NCBI GenBank assembly: GCA_002305795.1
Contig: DBRF01000006.1
Coordinates: forward strand, 1 to 64,000
Source of the DNA: Ruminococcaceae bacterium UBA1375
GTDB lineage: Bacteria > Bacillota > Clostridia > Oscillospirales > Ruminococcaceae
Direction of reading: 5' to 3'
DNA: 64,000 bases
Under the pieces are notes generated by a model, which worked only from the letters and a program-made list of their open reading frames with translations, was not told the origin of the DNA and did no database searches. The translations under genes were made by a program, and so were the position numbers. Below, piece after piece: positions 25,342-34,348 of the stretch; within the stretch, counting starts at the first letter, position 1, and the number at the start of each line of letters is the position of its first letter.

Positions 25342-25805
25342 TCTGCGTGGGCAGCTGTAAGGAAAAATATTGGCGGGAAGCGGTGGCGGAGTATCAGAAG
25401 CGGCTTTCCGGTTTTTGCAAGTTTACCCTGGTAGAAGTGCCGGAATACCGGCTGCCCGGCGACCCTTCCCCCGCCCAGATTCAAAAAGGACTGGAGGAGG
25501 AGGGCAAGGCCCTGCTGGCCAAATGTCCCGCCGGAGCGGTGAAGATTCCCCTGTGCATTGAGGGAAAAGAGATGAGCAGCGAAAAGCTGGCTTCCTACCT
25601 GCAAACCCAGGGGGTGGGGGGCAGCGGCAGCTTTGCCCTGTTCATCGGAGGCAGCTACGGGCTGTGGGAGGAGCTGAAAAACCAGGGGCAGCTGAAGCTG
25701 TCCATCTCCCCCATGACCTTTCCCCACCAGCTGGCCAGGGTGATGGTGATGGAGCAGCTGTACCGGTGCTTCTGCATCCTGGCGGGGAAGACATATCATA
25801 AATAA
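25323..25805 (+). CDS. rlmH: 23S rRNA pseudouridine-1915 N3-methyltransferase
   Basis: A 160-residue SPOUT methyltransferase that methylates pseudouridine in helix 69 of 23S rRNA. The C-terminal knot shows FALFIGGSYGLW and LSISPMTFPHQLARVMVMEQLYR, highly conserved in RlmH, ending CILAGKTYHK. The length is typical. ATG 25323 lies inside the end of the upstream gene, implying coupled translation. Confidence 0.97.
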   Translation: MYRVWLICVGSCKEKYWREAVAEYQKRLSGFCKFTLVEVPEYRLPGDPSPAQIQKGLEEEGKALLAKCPAGAVKIPLCIEGKEMSSEKLASYLQTQGVGGSGSFALFIGGSYGLWEELKNQGQLKLSISPMTFPHQLARVMVMEQLYRCFCILAGKTYHK

Positions 25806-25882
25806 ACGGATCTTTAGTACATATACGGCTGTCGGGCTGGTTCCGGCGGCTGTTTTTTGTGTGTCGGAACAAGAACAATAGT

Positions 25883-25910
25883 TTGACATTTTTTGTGTGC
25901 TTGTTATAAT
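25883..25910 (+). promoter_or_regulatory. promoter of recD2
   Basis: TTGACA (25883-25888) and TATAAT (25905-25910), 16-base spacer. Confidence 0.7.
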
Positions 25911-25960
25911 AGAAGTATCATTTGCCCTTTGGAAAAAGGCATCGCAAGGAGGTGTACCCC

Positions 25961-28171
25961 ATGGCCTTTCGCAAACAGGAGCTGGACCAGCTTTCCGGCA
26001 CGGTGGAAGAGGTAGTCTTCGCCAATCCGGACACCGGCTTTGCCGTCGTCGACCTGGACGCTGAAGGCACCTTAATCAGCGCTGTGGGGGAGATGCCGGG
26101 GATTTCCCAGGGGGAGGAAGTGACTCTCCGGGGGAGGTTTACCCAACACCCGGTGTACGGGGAGCAGTTCAAGGTGGAGCTTTGCACCCGCACCCTCCCT
26201 TCCACCTCCAAGGCCATTGAAAAGTATCTGGCCGGCGGGGTCATCAAAGGCATCGGCCCGAAATTGGCCCGCCAGCTGGTGGAGCATTTCGGGGACGACA
26301 CCCTGCTGGTGATGGATCAAGAGCCCCAGCGCCTTCTGGAGATCAAGGGCATTTCCCAGCAGAAGCTGGACGGGTTTTTGGAGCAGTTCCGCCAGGTGTT
26401 CGGGGTGCAGAGTTTGCTGCTGCTCCTCACCCCCTACGGGGTGGGGTCGGCCCAGGCGGTGAGCCTGTTTAAGGCCTACGGGGAGATGGCGGTGACCCTG
26501 TTAAAGAAAAACCCCTACCTGGCCTGCGACCCCCGGTTCGGGGTACCCTTTCCCACCTGCGACGCCATGGCCAAAGCCTTTGGCCTTCCCCCGGACGGGA
26601 AGGAGCGGCTGACGGCGGGGCTGAAGTACACCCTGTCCCACAATCTGCAAAACGGCCACACCGCCCTGCCCAAAGATCGGCTGGTGGCCACCGCCGCCAA
26701 GCTGCTGGACCAGCCCCCGGATACCGTGGAGCAGGCCCTGGACGCCGCTTTGGAGGAGGAGCAGCTCTGCCGCTGCGATTTGGGCAGGGAGACCATCTCC
26801 CTGCCGGAGTACTTTTTGGCGGAGCAGTACATTGCCGCCCGGATTGCCGGGATGCTGCGGGTGGAGCTGGAGCCTCCCAGGGGTTTGGAGCAGGCGGTGG
26901 ACGCCTGGGAAGAAGCTCACGGCATCCGGTACGAAGCCTTGCAGCGCCGGGCTATTTTGGACTGCTTTTCCTGGGGAGTGCTGATTCTCACCGGGGGCCC
27001 CGGCACCGGCAAAACCACCACCCTCAACGGCATGCTGGACCTGCTGGAGGAGCAGGGCTATGCCCTGGCCCTCTGCGCCCCCACCGGCCGGGCGGCCAAG
27101 CGGATGAGCGAAATCACCCATCGGGACGCCAAAACCGTCCACCGGCTGCTGGAGGTGGACTACGACGGGGAGCTGCTCTCCTTCCGCCGCAACGAGAAAA
27201 ATCCCCTGAAGGCGGACGTAGTGGTGGTGGACGAGGTGTCCATGGTGGACACCCTGCTGATGGAGGCCCTGCTGCGGGGAATCAAGCCCAATGGGCGGCT
27301 GATTCTGGTGGGGGACTACCACCAGCTCCCCAGCGTGGGGGCGGGGAATGTGCTGTGGGACTTATTGCAGCAGCAAGCCATCCCCACGGTGCGGCTGACC
27401 CAGGTGTTCCGCCAGGCGGCCAAAAGCCGGATCATCACCAACGCCCACGCCGTGGTGGCGGGGGAAATGCCGGACCTGTCCCGGCAGGGGGCGGAGGATT
27501 TCTTTTTCCTCAAGCAGTTAAACCAGCCCCTGGCGGCCCAGCTGGTGGCGGATTTGGCGGCACGGCGGCTGCCCAGGGCTTACGATTTGGATGCCATGGA
27601 GCAGGTGCAGGTGCTCTGTCCCCAGCGCAAAGGCACGGTGGGCACCGCCCAGCTGAACACCATGCTGCAAAATCTGCTCAACCCCCCGGACCCCTCCAAA
27701 GGGGAGTTCCAGAGCATGGGCTACCTGTACCGGGAACGGGACAAGGTGATGCAGACCAAAAACAACTACAACATCCCCTGGAAGCGGGGACAGGAGGACG
27801 GGGAAGGGATTTTCAACGGGGATATCGGCATTATAAGGATGATTGACCCCGGCAGCAAAACCGCCGCCATTGACTTTGACGGCCGCATCGCCTACTACAC
27901 CTTTCAGATGGCCGCCGAGCTGGAGCTGGCCTACGCCATCACTGTCCACAAAAGCCAGGGCAGCGAGTTCGACGCCGTGGTCATGCCCATTTTAGGGGGG
28001 TACGACAAGCTGTACTACCGCAACCTGCTGTACACCGCCATGACCCGTGCCAAGCGCCTGCTGGTGTTGGTGGGGGACCCGGGCCGTTTGCGGTTCATGG
28101 TGGAGAACAACCGCAAAAGCGTGCGGTTCACCAACCTGGGACGGCTGCTGGGGGCGTATTTGGAGAGTTGA
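25961..28171 (+). CDS. recD2: RecD2-type ATP-dependent 5'-3' DNA helicase
   Basis: A 736-residue SF1B helicase of the RecD2 family, which works without RecBC. An OB-like N-terminus and helix-hairpin-helix region (VIKGIGPKLARQL, LEIKGISQQKL) precede the motor: Walker A GGPGTGKTTT, VVVDEVSMVD, VGDYHQLPSVGAG, QVFRQA, and AITVHKSQGSEFD near the end. It likely functions in repair or fork processing. The ATG at 25961 sits 6 bases after AAGGAGGTG. Confidence 0.95.
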   Translation: MAFRKQELDQLSGTVEEVVFANPDTGFAVVDLDAEGTLISAVGEMPGISQGEEVTLRGRFTQHPVYGEQFKVELCTRTLPSTSKAIEKYLAGGVIKGIGPKLARQLVEHFGDDTLLVMDQEPQRLLEIKGISQQKLDGFLEQFRQVFGVQSLLLLLTPYGVGSAQAVSLFKAYGEMAVTLLKKNPYLACDPRFGVPFPTCDAMAKAFGLPPDGKERLTAGLKYTLSHNLQNGHTALPKDRLVATAAKLLDQPPDTVEQALDAALEEEQLCRCDLGRETISLPEYFLAEQYIAARIAGMLRVELEPPRGLEQAVDAWEEAHGIRYEALQRRAILDCFSWGVLILTGGPGTGKTTTLNGMLDLLEEQGYALALCAPTGRAAKRMSEITHRDAKTVHRLLEVDYDGELLSFRRNEKNPLKADVVVVDEVSMVDTLLMEALLRGIKPNGRLILVGDYHQLPSVGAGNVLWDLLQQQAIPTVRLTQVFRQAAKSRIITNAHAVVAGEMPDLSRQGAEDFFFLKQLNQPLAAQLVADLAARRLPRAYDLDAMEQVQVLCPQRKGTVGTAQLNTMLQNLLNPPDPSKGEFQSMGYLYRERDKVMQTKNNYNIPWKRGQEDGEGIFNGDIGIIRMIDPGSKTAAIDFDGRIAYYTFQMAAELELAYAITVHKSQGSEFDAVVMPILGGYDKLYYRNLLYTAMTRAKRLLVLVGDPGRLRFMVENNRKSVRFTNLGRLLGAYLES

Positions 28172-28204
28172 CGGGGCGGCGAGAAATATGCTACAATGGA
28201 TGAA

Positions 28205-28350
28205 ATAGGAGAATCTTAAAGTTTTCGGTCTGAAACAAGTCTTTGGCTAGTTTTGAACAAACCGAAGATTGGGTTCGTTTTTCTTCCCAAGGCTGGCGGG
28301 CGAATCCCACGCAGTGGATTCGAATCCCACGCTGTGGATTCTATCCCCTG
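28205..28350. repeat. dispersed repeat with tandem GAATCC/GGATTC palindromes
   Basis: TTAAAGTTTTCGGTC at the left end resembles other element ends. At 28302-28321 and 28322-28341 stand two adjacent copies of an imperfect palindrome (GAATCCCACGC-A/T-GTGGATTC) that also occurs at 35231-35250 and 49512-49531. Confidence 0.65.
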
Positions 28351-28403
28351 CATAGAAATGATTTTATTCTGTTTTGCCATTTCAAAGAAAGGAAGCAGTT
28401 TCC

Positions 28404-29417
28404 ATGGCTTCATTTGACATCGGTATCGACTTAGGTACCACCAAGATTATGATCTGCCGCAGCGACAAGGGCGTGGTGCTCAACGAGCCCAGCATTGTGG
28501 CCTACAACAAAAAAACCGAAGAAGTGGTGGCGGTGGGCAAAAAGGCCTACGATATGCTGGGCAAAACCCCGGAATACATCGTGGCAGAAAAGCCGTTGAA
28601 AGACGGGGTCATCAGCAACCATAAGCTCACCGAACTGATGATTAAGGAGTTTATCAAGCAGGTCTGCGGCAATTTCGTCATCAAACCCCGGATTGTCATC
28701 TGCATTCCCAGCGTCACCACCGACGTGGAGCGCCGGGCGGTGGTGGAGACGGCTCTGGCGGCAGGGGCACGGAAGGTGTACCTCATCGAAGAGCCCATTG
28801 CGGCGGCGTTGGGCGCCGGCATCGACATTTTGGAGCCCAAGGGCAACCTGCTGGTGGACATCGGCGGCGGCACCACCGACGTGGCGGTGATCAGCTTAAA
28901 CGGCATTGTGCTCAGTCAGTCCTTGAAGGTGGCGGGCAACAGCTTTGACGAAGAAATCATCCGGTTTTTCCTCAACCGCTACAAGCTGTCCATCGGCCAG
29001 CGGATGGCGGAGAACGTGAAAAAACAGGTGGGCTGCGTCTATCATCCCGATCCCTCCAACACCTGCACCGTCAAGGGCAGGAACCTGTTGACGGTGTACC
29101 CCCAGGCCATCCAGGTGGACGAAGCCACCCTCTGCGAAGTGCTGCGGCCCTTGGCGGACAAGATTGTGGAGAAAATTAAGCAGGTGCTGGAACAGACCCC
29201 GCCGGAGCTGGTGGGGGACATCTACACCAGCGGCATCCACATGACCGGCGGCGGCAGCCTGATCCGGGGCCTGTCCGATTTGATCCGGGACGAGATTAAA
29301 ATCCCGGTGGAAGTGGTGGAGGACCCCGTCGGCGCAGTGAGCCGGGGAACGGGGTTGAGCTTCAAGTATTTGGAATCCTTCCAGGAAGGGTTTACCGACG
29401 CAGATACTTATCATTGA
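28404..29417 (+). CDS. mreB: rod shape-determining actin homologue
   Basis: A 337-residue MreB/Mbl protein that forms membrane-bound filaments directing peptidoglycan synthesis. Phosphate 1 reads DIGIDLGTTKIMI, phosphate 2 LLVDIGGGTTDVAVI, and the adenosine loop MTGGGSLIRGL. The ATG at 28404 follows GAAAGGAAGC. No mreC or mreD follows; a solitary mreB paralogue is common in Clostridia, so MreB versus Mbl/MreBH is unresolved. Confidence 0.9.
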   Translation: MASFDIGIDLGTTKIMICRSDKGVVLNEPSIVAYNKKTEEVVAVGKKAYDMLGKTPEYIVAEKPLKDGVISNHKLTELMIKEFIKQVCGNFVIKPRIVICIPSVTTDVERRAVVETALAAGARKVYLIEEPIAAALGAGIDILEPKGNLLVDIGGGTTDVAVISLNGIVLSQSLKVAGNSFDEEIIRFFLNRYKLSIGQRMAENVKKQVGCVYHPDPSNTCTVKGRNLLTVYPQAIQVDEATLCEVLRPLADKIVEKIKQVLEQTPPELVGDIYTSGIHMTGGGSLIRGLSDLIRDEIKIPVEVVEDPVGAVSRGTGLSFKYLESFQEGFTDADTYH

Positions 29418-29451
29418 TGACTGGTTTCCCCCGCAGGACTGCGGTGCGGCC

Positions 29452-29570
29452 TTGACAGAACTTCAATAAATGGGTAAAATAAAAACAGAAGGACAAAGCA
29501 AAACAGCTTGTCCCCTGCTATGGTATTAAGTGACCGCTAGCCTGGTACGCAGAGCGGTCACTTCTTTTTT
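29452..29570 (+). ncRNA. predicted antisense RNA of cassette 4, with promoter
   Basis: TTGACA (29452-29457) and TAAAAT (29475-29480), 17-base spacer; the RNA itself should start near 29487 and end after the hairpin with T6 (29565-29570). It contains GGACAA-AGC...GCT-TGTCC, a hairpin differing in sequence but not in form from the other cassettes. Confidence 0.65.
29528..29570. terminator. terminator of cassette 4
   Basis: An 11-pair stem (29528-29538 with 29553-29563). A good T run exists only in the plus direction, so it fits the antisense RNA better than the peptide mRNA. Confidence 0.7.
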
Positions 29571-29647
29571 GTCATTGACCAGACTAAGCCAACAATGCTC
29601 ACCAACAGTAAGCAAAATTGAATCAAATCAGACCAACTGACTTCCAC
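29558..29647 (-). CDS. type I toxin-like hydrophobic peptide, cassette 4 (29 aa)
   Basis: A 29-codon ORF on the minus strand with GTG start behind GGGGAGGGG. The peptide reads VEVSWSDLIQF, a Leu/Val/Ile-rich helix, then SMTKKK. Its leader keeps GCCTACCGG, GGGGCAGAAGGAT and a CAGCGGCGGCTT motif. The expected sense promoter is degraded: TATCAT (29776-29781) has CAATAA where TTGACA should be, so this copy may be silent. Confidence 0.65.
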   Translation of the reverse strand: MEVSWSDLIQFCLLLVSIVGLVWSMTKKK

Positions 29648-29840
29648 GGTATCCCCTCCCCTCTTTCCGTTCGTGTCCTGTGGACCAAGAAAACGGATGT
29701 GGGGGCAAGCCGCCGCTGTTAATTTACTTTATCCTTCTGCCCCGGCAAAAACCGGTAGGCAAATGCTATAGGATAATGATAGCAGAAGATGTTGCTTTTT
29801 ATTGAGAAATAACGTTTGTTACAATAAACTAGCGCAGCAA

Positions 29841-29881
29841 AAAGCCCACACGGCTTTCGGATTCCGTGTGGGCTTTGCTTT
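29841..29881. terminator. two-way terminator between cassette 4 and gltX
   Basis: AAAGCCCACACGG (29841-29853) pairs perfectly with CCGTGTGGGCTTT (29864-29876); the minus direction ends in TTTTT and serves gltX. Confidence 0.85.
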
Positions 29882-29905
29882 ATCTGTTTGTTTTTGGGAG
29901 AGGAA

Positions 29906-31384
29906 TTACCCCTGGGCTCCCGCCGCCGCTTCCAGCCGGGCGATGCCGTCCTTCATCCGGGCGATGGTTTCCTTCTTGCCTAAAATCTCCGCCAGGTCGA
30001 TGCCGCCGCCGGGGGTAAACTGCTTGCCGGAGATGGCGGTGCGCAGCGGCCACAGCACCACTCCGTTTTTCACCCCCAGCTTGCCGATGACCTCAAAGCA
30101 GACTTCGTGAATCTTTTCCAGGTTCCAATCCCCTTCGTCCACGGCGTCCAGGGCGGGGAGCAGTTCCTTTAAGCTCACCAGGGAGTTTTCCGGGTTGGTC
30201 TTCATTTTCTTGTGCCGGTACATCTCCACATCGTAGTCCGGCAGGGCGTCGATGAAGTCCACCTGATCGGGGATGTCGGTGAACAGCTCGGTGCGGGGCT
30301 GGAGCATCTGGGCCAGCAGCTTCAGGTCGATGTCCTCCCGCTTGCAGGTCTGGCGGATGTAGGGCAGGGCCTTTTCCAAAAATTCCTCCACCGAGAGCTT
30401 GCGAATGTAGGCGCCGTTGATGGCTTTCAGCTTCTGGGTGTCGAAGATGGCGGGGGACTTGCTGATGCCCGCCACGTCAAACTCTTGGGCCAGCTCTTCC
30501 AGGGTGAAGATTTCGTTTTCTCCCTTGGGAGCCCAGCCAAGCAGGGCGATGTAGTTCACCACCGCTTCGGTGAGGTAGCCCTTGGCAATCAAATCTTCAA
30601 AGGAAGCGTCCCCGTTGCGCTTAGAGAGCTTGTGGGTGGCGTCCTTCATCACCGGGGGGCAGTGGATGTACACCGGGATGTCCCAGCCGAAGGCCTGATA
30701 CAGCAGGTTGTACTTGGGGGTGGAGGAAAGGTACTCGTTGCCCCGGATGACATGGGTGATGCCCATGGTGTGGTCGTCCACCACGTTGGCGAAGTTGTAG
30801 GTGGGCATGCCGTCGGTCTTAATTAAAATCTGGTCGTCCAGGGTGGAGTTGTCCACGGTGATGGTGCCGAAGACGGCGTCCTCAAAGGAGGTGGTGCCTT
30901 CCCGGGGGCACTTCTGCCGGATCACATAGGGGATGCCGGCGTCCAGCTTTTCCTGCACCTCTTCCTTGGACAGGTTGCGGCAGTGGCCGTCGTACATGGG
31001 CGGAATGCCGCTGGCCTGCTGGATCTCCCGCAGCTCGGTGAGCCGGTCTTTGTCGCAGAAGCAGTAGTAGGCGTGGCCGCTTTCCACCAGCTGTTCGGCG
31101 TACTTCTTAAACATCCCCATGCGCTCACTCTGGATGTAGGGACCCACCGGGCCGCCCACGTCGGGGCCTTCGTCCCAGTTCAGGCCGGCCTGGCGAAGGG
31201 TGTTGTAGATGATGTCCACCGCCCCTTCCACATACCGTTCCTGGTCGGTGTCCTCAATGCGGAGGATGAAGGAGCCGTGGTTCTTTTTCGCCAGCAGATA
31301 GGCGTATAACGCAGTGCGCAGATTGCCAACGTGCATGTACCCGGTGGGGCTGGGGGCAAATCTGGTGCGGACCGTATTGGACAT
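29906..31384 (-). CDS. gltX: glutamyl-tRNA synthetase
   Basis: A 492-residue class I synthetase that charges tRNA-Glu (and possibly tRNA-Gln when an amidotransferase is present). The ATP site HIGH motif is RFAPSPTGYMHVGNLRTAL and the KMSKS equivalent is KLSKRNGDASF. The C-terminal helical anticodon-binding region is complete. Monocistronic on the minus strand. The start has only a weak AGAGGGAAT site. Confidence 0.97.
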   Translation of the reverse strand: MSNTVRTRFAPSPTGYMHVGNLRTALYAYLLAKKNHGSFILRIEDTDQERYVEGAVDIIYNTLRQAGLNWDEGPDVGGPVGPYIQSERMGMFKKYAEQLVESGHAYYCFCDKDRLTELREIQQASGIPPMYDGHCRNLSKEEVQEKLDAGIPYVIRQKCPREGTTSFEDAVFGTITVDNSTLDDQILIKTDGMPTYNFANVVDDHTMGITHVIRGNEYLSSTPKYNLLYQAFGWDIPVYIHCPPVMKDATHKLSKRNGDASFEDLIAKGYLTEAVVNYIALLGWAPKGENEIFTLEELAQEFDVAGISKSPAIFDTQKLKAINGAYIRKLSVEEFLEKALPYIRQTCKREDIDLKLLAQMLQPRTELFTDIPDQVDFIDALPDYDVEMYRHKKMKTNPENSLVSLKELLPALDAVDEGDWNLEKIHEVCFEVIGKLGVKNGVVLWPLRTAISGKQFTPGGGIDLAEILGKKETIARMKDGIARLEAAAGAQG

Positions 31385-31474
31385 AGAAAAATTCCCTCTC
31401 TTTTTATCTGGATACTTAGACTTATTGTAGCAGTATCCGCCGGGTTTGTCAATCCAAAGTCCGGCCGTTTCCCC

Positions 31475-32632
31475 TTATTCCCCCTGGACATTGTAATAGA
31501 CATCCCCCTGCACCGATTCCGCCAGGGCAACCAGTTCTTCCTGGGTCAAAGGGGCGGTGCTGCGGAGTTGCAGGGTGCAGCAGCCGTCAATCCAGGCGAT
31601 TTCCGATACTTCCTCGTTGATGTGGACAAAGGCGGGGTTGCCGTTGACTGTGGCGTCCTGGACCGAGCTTTGGTCCTCCAGCTCCGCCCAGCCCATTCCG
31701 CCGGTAAATGGGAGGTAGAAATGGGTGGTGCCGGTTTCGACTTCAAACAGGGTGGCCGGTCCGGTGGTGGAGAGCAGGGCCAGCACCTCCCCGTCCTGGT
31801 TTTGGTATTTTTCCAGGGTTTTCCCCACCTGGACGGTGTCCCCACCCAGCAGGGTCCAGCCTTCCGGGGCCTGGGGGAAGGTGTAGGAGGGGACGCTTTC
31901 CGGAATTTCCGGATTGCCTTCGCTGCGGTAGTATTCCATCTCGTATAGGGTGAAGCCGTCTTCCCCTGTTTCTTGGGTGGTGCCGCCCCGCACCAGCTCC
32001 AAGGGCCGGATGGGCGGGGGCTCATAGGCCAGCATTCGGGGGTTTTCATAGCTCACCAGGGAGACCCATTCCAGCATCTGGTTAACGTCCAAATCCTGGT
32101 AGCACCTCAGGGAAAAGAGGTTTTGCGCTTCCACCCAGTAGACCTGGGTGGTGGTGCGGGAGACCTGCTGGGCCCCGTCCCAGGCGGTGGTGGTAGTTTG
32201 GCTGTAAATCACCTGGTTGTCCCCAAACTGCACTTCCTGGATGGTGGCGGGGTCCAGGCTGTTCAGGTCCAGCACGGCGCTGTGGCCCTGGGAGAAGGAC
32301 ATTTCCACCCCTTCCTGGGACTGGAACACATCCGGGCTGGCTTCCCCGCCGGCGGGATAACGGATTCTGGCTTCTTCGGTCTGGGTCCAGCCTTGGGGCG
32401 GGGTCAGGGTGTAGTAAGGCTGGGGGGTGCTGCCGTCCCCGGCGGCCTCCACCGCCCCTTCCCGGAGCTGGCAGTCCACGATATTTCCGGTGGTCTGGCT
32501 GCGGAGAATCTCAAAGGGTTTTTCCGGCTCCGGCTGCCCCAGCAGCAGCCAGATCAGCAGGGCGGCGATGGCGAGGACGGCCATGGGGATGGCAATCCAG
32601 AGGATTCGCTTTCCTTTTTTGCTTATGGCCAT
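31475..32632 (-). CDS. membrane-anchored extracytoplasmic protein of unknown function
   Basis: A 385-residue protein with a short basic start (AISKKGKR), one N-terminal helix (about residues 9-30, ILWIAIPMAVLAIAALLIWLLL) and a large outside domain rich in Thr/Gln/Glu/Trp. The domain seems to repeat itself: PQGWTQTEEARIRYPAG and PEGWTLLGGDTVQVG introduce two halves of similar pattern, each followed by lines about a tyrosine-rich strand. No enzyme motif recognised. ATG 32632 behind AAAGGAT is preferred to one 45 bases upstream. It is transcribed divergently from the CorC gene. Confidence 0.65.
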   Translation of the reverse strand: MAISKKGKRILWIAIPMAVLAIAALLIWLLLGQPEPEKPFEILRSQTTGNIVDCQLREGAVEAAGDGSTPQPYYTLTPPQGWTQTEEARIRYPAGGEASPDVFQSQEGVEMSFSQGHSAVLDLNSLDPATIQEVQFGDNQVIYSQTTTTAWDGAQQVSRTTTQVYWVEAQNLFSLRCYQDLDVNQMLEWVSLVSYENPRMLAYEPPPIRPLELVRGGTTQETGEDGFTLYEMEYYRSEGNPEIPESVPSYTFPQAPEGWTLLGGDTVQVGKTLEKYQNQDGEVLALLSTTGPATLFEVETGTTHFYLPFTGGMGWAELEDQSSVQDATVNGNPAFVHINEEVSEIAWIDGCCTLQLRSTAPLTQEELVALAESVQGDVYYNVQGE

Positions 32633-32688
32633 TGGGCACACATCCTTTCCAGAGAGAAATTTTTCAGGCCGGAACATATTCTAATTTC

Positions 32689-32717
32689 AGTATAACATAC
32701 GGGGGATTCTTTTACAA
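32689..32717 (-). promoter_or_regulatory. promoter of the 31475-32632 gene
   Basis: Minus strand TTGTAA (32712-32717), 17 bases, TATACT (32689-32694). Confidence 0.55.
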
Positions 32718-32786
32718 TCCAAAATGCAGGGGGAGTTTTTGTGCAAAAATCCTACAATTCTTGCGAAAATCTCCCCTTTCCCTTCA

Positions 32787-32815
32787 TTGACAACCGCCTG
32801 CGGATTTGCTACACT
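32787..32815 (+). promoter_or_regulatory. promoter of the CorC-like gene
   Basis: TTGACA (32787-32792), 17 bases, TACACT (32810-32815). Confidence 0.7.
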
Positions 32816-32851
32816 AAAGGATAATAAATTGAAAAAAGGAGTGTACCTTCC

Positions 32852-34348
32852 GTGGACCCATCGTCGGTACTATTGATTGTATTCTTACTCATCTGCATTG
32901 CCCTTTCCGCCTTTTTTTCCGGTTCGGAAACGGCCTACACCACCGCCAATAAGCTGCGGCTGAAAAACATGGGGGAAACCAGCAAAAAGGCCCGCCGGGC
33001 CTATAAAATCGCCGAGGACTACGACCGCACCATTTCTACCGTATTGGTGGGCAACAACATCGTCAACCTCTCTGCCTCCTCCATCGGCACCGTGCTGTTC
33101 ACCACCTGGTTCGGGGCCAGCGGCGCCGTGCTCTCCACGGCGGTGATTACCGTGGTGGTGCTGATTTTCGGGGAGGTGCTTCCCAAGACCTTGGCCAAGG
33201 TCAACCCCGACGGCTTCGCCCAGTCGGTCAGCGGCATTATTCGGTTCTTGACGGTGCTGTTCACTCCGGTAACGGTGGTGCTCATGGGCATCCAGAAGCT
33301 GGCCAAAAAGGCAGTACCCGGCCCCGCCAACGAGCCCAAGGTCACCGAGGAAGAGCTGAAGTACATCATTGAGGAAAGTGAAAGCGAAGGGGTGCTGGAA
33401 AAACAGGAAAGTGATTTGGTGCAGTCCGCTTTGGATTTTGACGAAACTACCGTGGAGGACATTCTCACCCCTCGGGTGGACGTGATCGGGGCGGAGGAAA
33501 CCGACTCCAACGAAGAAATCGAGAAGCTGTTCTTCCAGTATGGCTACTCCCGGCTGCCCATCTACCGGGACAGCATCGACGACATCATCGGCATCCTGTA
33601 TTTCAAGGACTTTTTCCGGGCTTACCGGGGCCGGGCCAATGTGGACATCCATTCTTTGATGCAGCAGCCCCTGTTCGTACCCCCCACCAAGCGCATCAGT
33701 GAGCTGCTGCGGGAAATCCAGCACACCAAAAAGCATCTGGTGGTGGTCACCGACCAGTACGGCGGCACCCTGGGCATTGTCACCCTGGAGGATATGCTGG
33801 AAGAGCTGGTGGGGGACATCTGGGACGAAAGCGACGTGGTGGAGCACCAGTGCATCCAACTGGAGGACAACCTCTACCAGGTTAGCGGGGATATGGCCCC
33901 GGAGGACTTCTTTGAGCTGGCGGGGCTGGACGCCAAGGAAATCGGCTTCACCTGCGAAGCCGCCAGCATGGGGGGCTGGGCCCTGGAGGAGCTGGAGCGG
34001 ATTCCCGCCAACGGGGACACCTTCACCGCCTGCCGGATGGAAGTGACCATTTCCCAAATCAAGAGCCAGCGGATTGAAAAGATGCTGGTGGCGGTGCTGC
34101 CTGAGCCCCCCAAGGAAGAGGAAGAAAAGTCCCTGGCGGGCAAAGCTCTGGATTTGCTCACCGGGGAGGACCGGGACAAGAAGGCGGAAAAGGAAAAAGC
34201 CAAGGAAGCCAAAGAGAAAGAAAAGCAGGAAAAGGAAAAGACCAGGGAACGGGAAAAACAGGAGAAGGCCAAAGAAAAAGCGGGGGAGGACCGGGCTCAG
34301 GATTCGGATGCTTCCCCGGCGGAAGAAAAGGAGAAGGAGCAGGTATGA
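32852..34348 (+). CDS. CNNM/CorC-like CBS-domain membrane protein
   Basis: A 498-residue protein: a DUF21 transmembrane domain (about 1-175, opening SVLLIVFLLICIALSAFFSGSETAYT), a pair of CBS domains (about 210-335, with LTPRVDVIGA and the typical GTLGIVTLEDMLEELVGDI), and the CorC/HlyC C-terminal domain. Family members are linked to Mg/Co efflux. From about residue 430 a long Lys/Glu tail (repeats of KEKEK type) extends beyond the family length. GTG start after AAAAAGGAG. It overlaps ispD by four bases (ATGA). Confidence 0.88.
   Translation: MDPSSVLLIVFLLICIALSAFFSGSETAYTTANKLRLKNMGETSKKARRAYKIAEDYDRTISTVLVGNNIVNLSASSIGTVLFTTWFGASGAVLSTAVITVVVLIFGEVLPKTLAKVNPDGFAQSVSGIIRFLTVLFTPVTVVLMGIQKLAKKAVPGPANEPKVTEEELKYIIEESESEGVLEKQESDLVQSALDFDETTVEDILTPRVDVIGAEETDSNEEIEKLFFQYGYSRLPIYRDSIDDIIGILYFKDFFRAYRGRANVDIHSLMQQPLFVPPTKRISELLREIQHTKKHLVVVTDQYGGTLGIVTLEDMLEELVGDIWDESDVVEHQCIQLEDNLYQVSGDMAPEDFFELAGLDAKEIGFTCEAASMGGWALEELERIPANGDTFTACRMEVTISQIKSQRIEKMLVAVLPEPPKEEEEKSLAGKALDLLTGEDRDKKAEKEKAKEAKEKEKQEKEKTREREKQEKAKEKAGEDRAQDSDASPAEEKEKEQV

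Noticed and set aside
24471..25805. One 444-residue protein ending in RlmH
   Set aside because: Only the last 160 residues are RlmH-like; the front part is a shifted frame of the MBL-fold gene.
28302..28341. tRNA T-arm-like GATTCGAATCC words
   Set aside because: No acceptor stem, anticodon arm or CCA context; the same word recurs as a dispersed palindrome.
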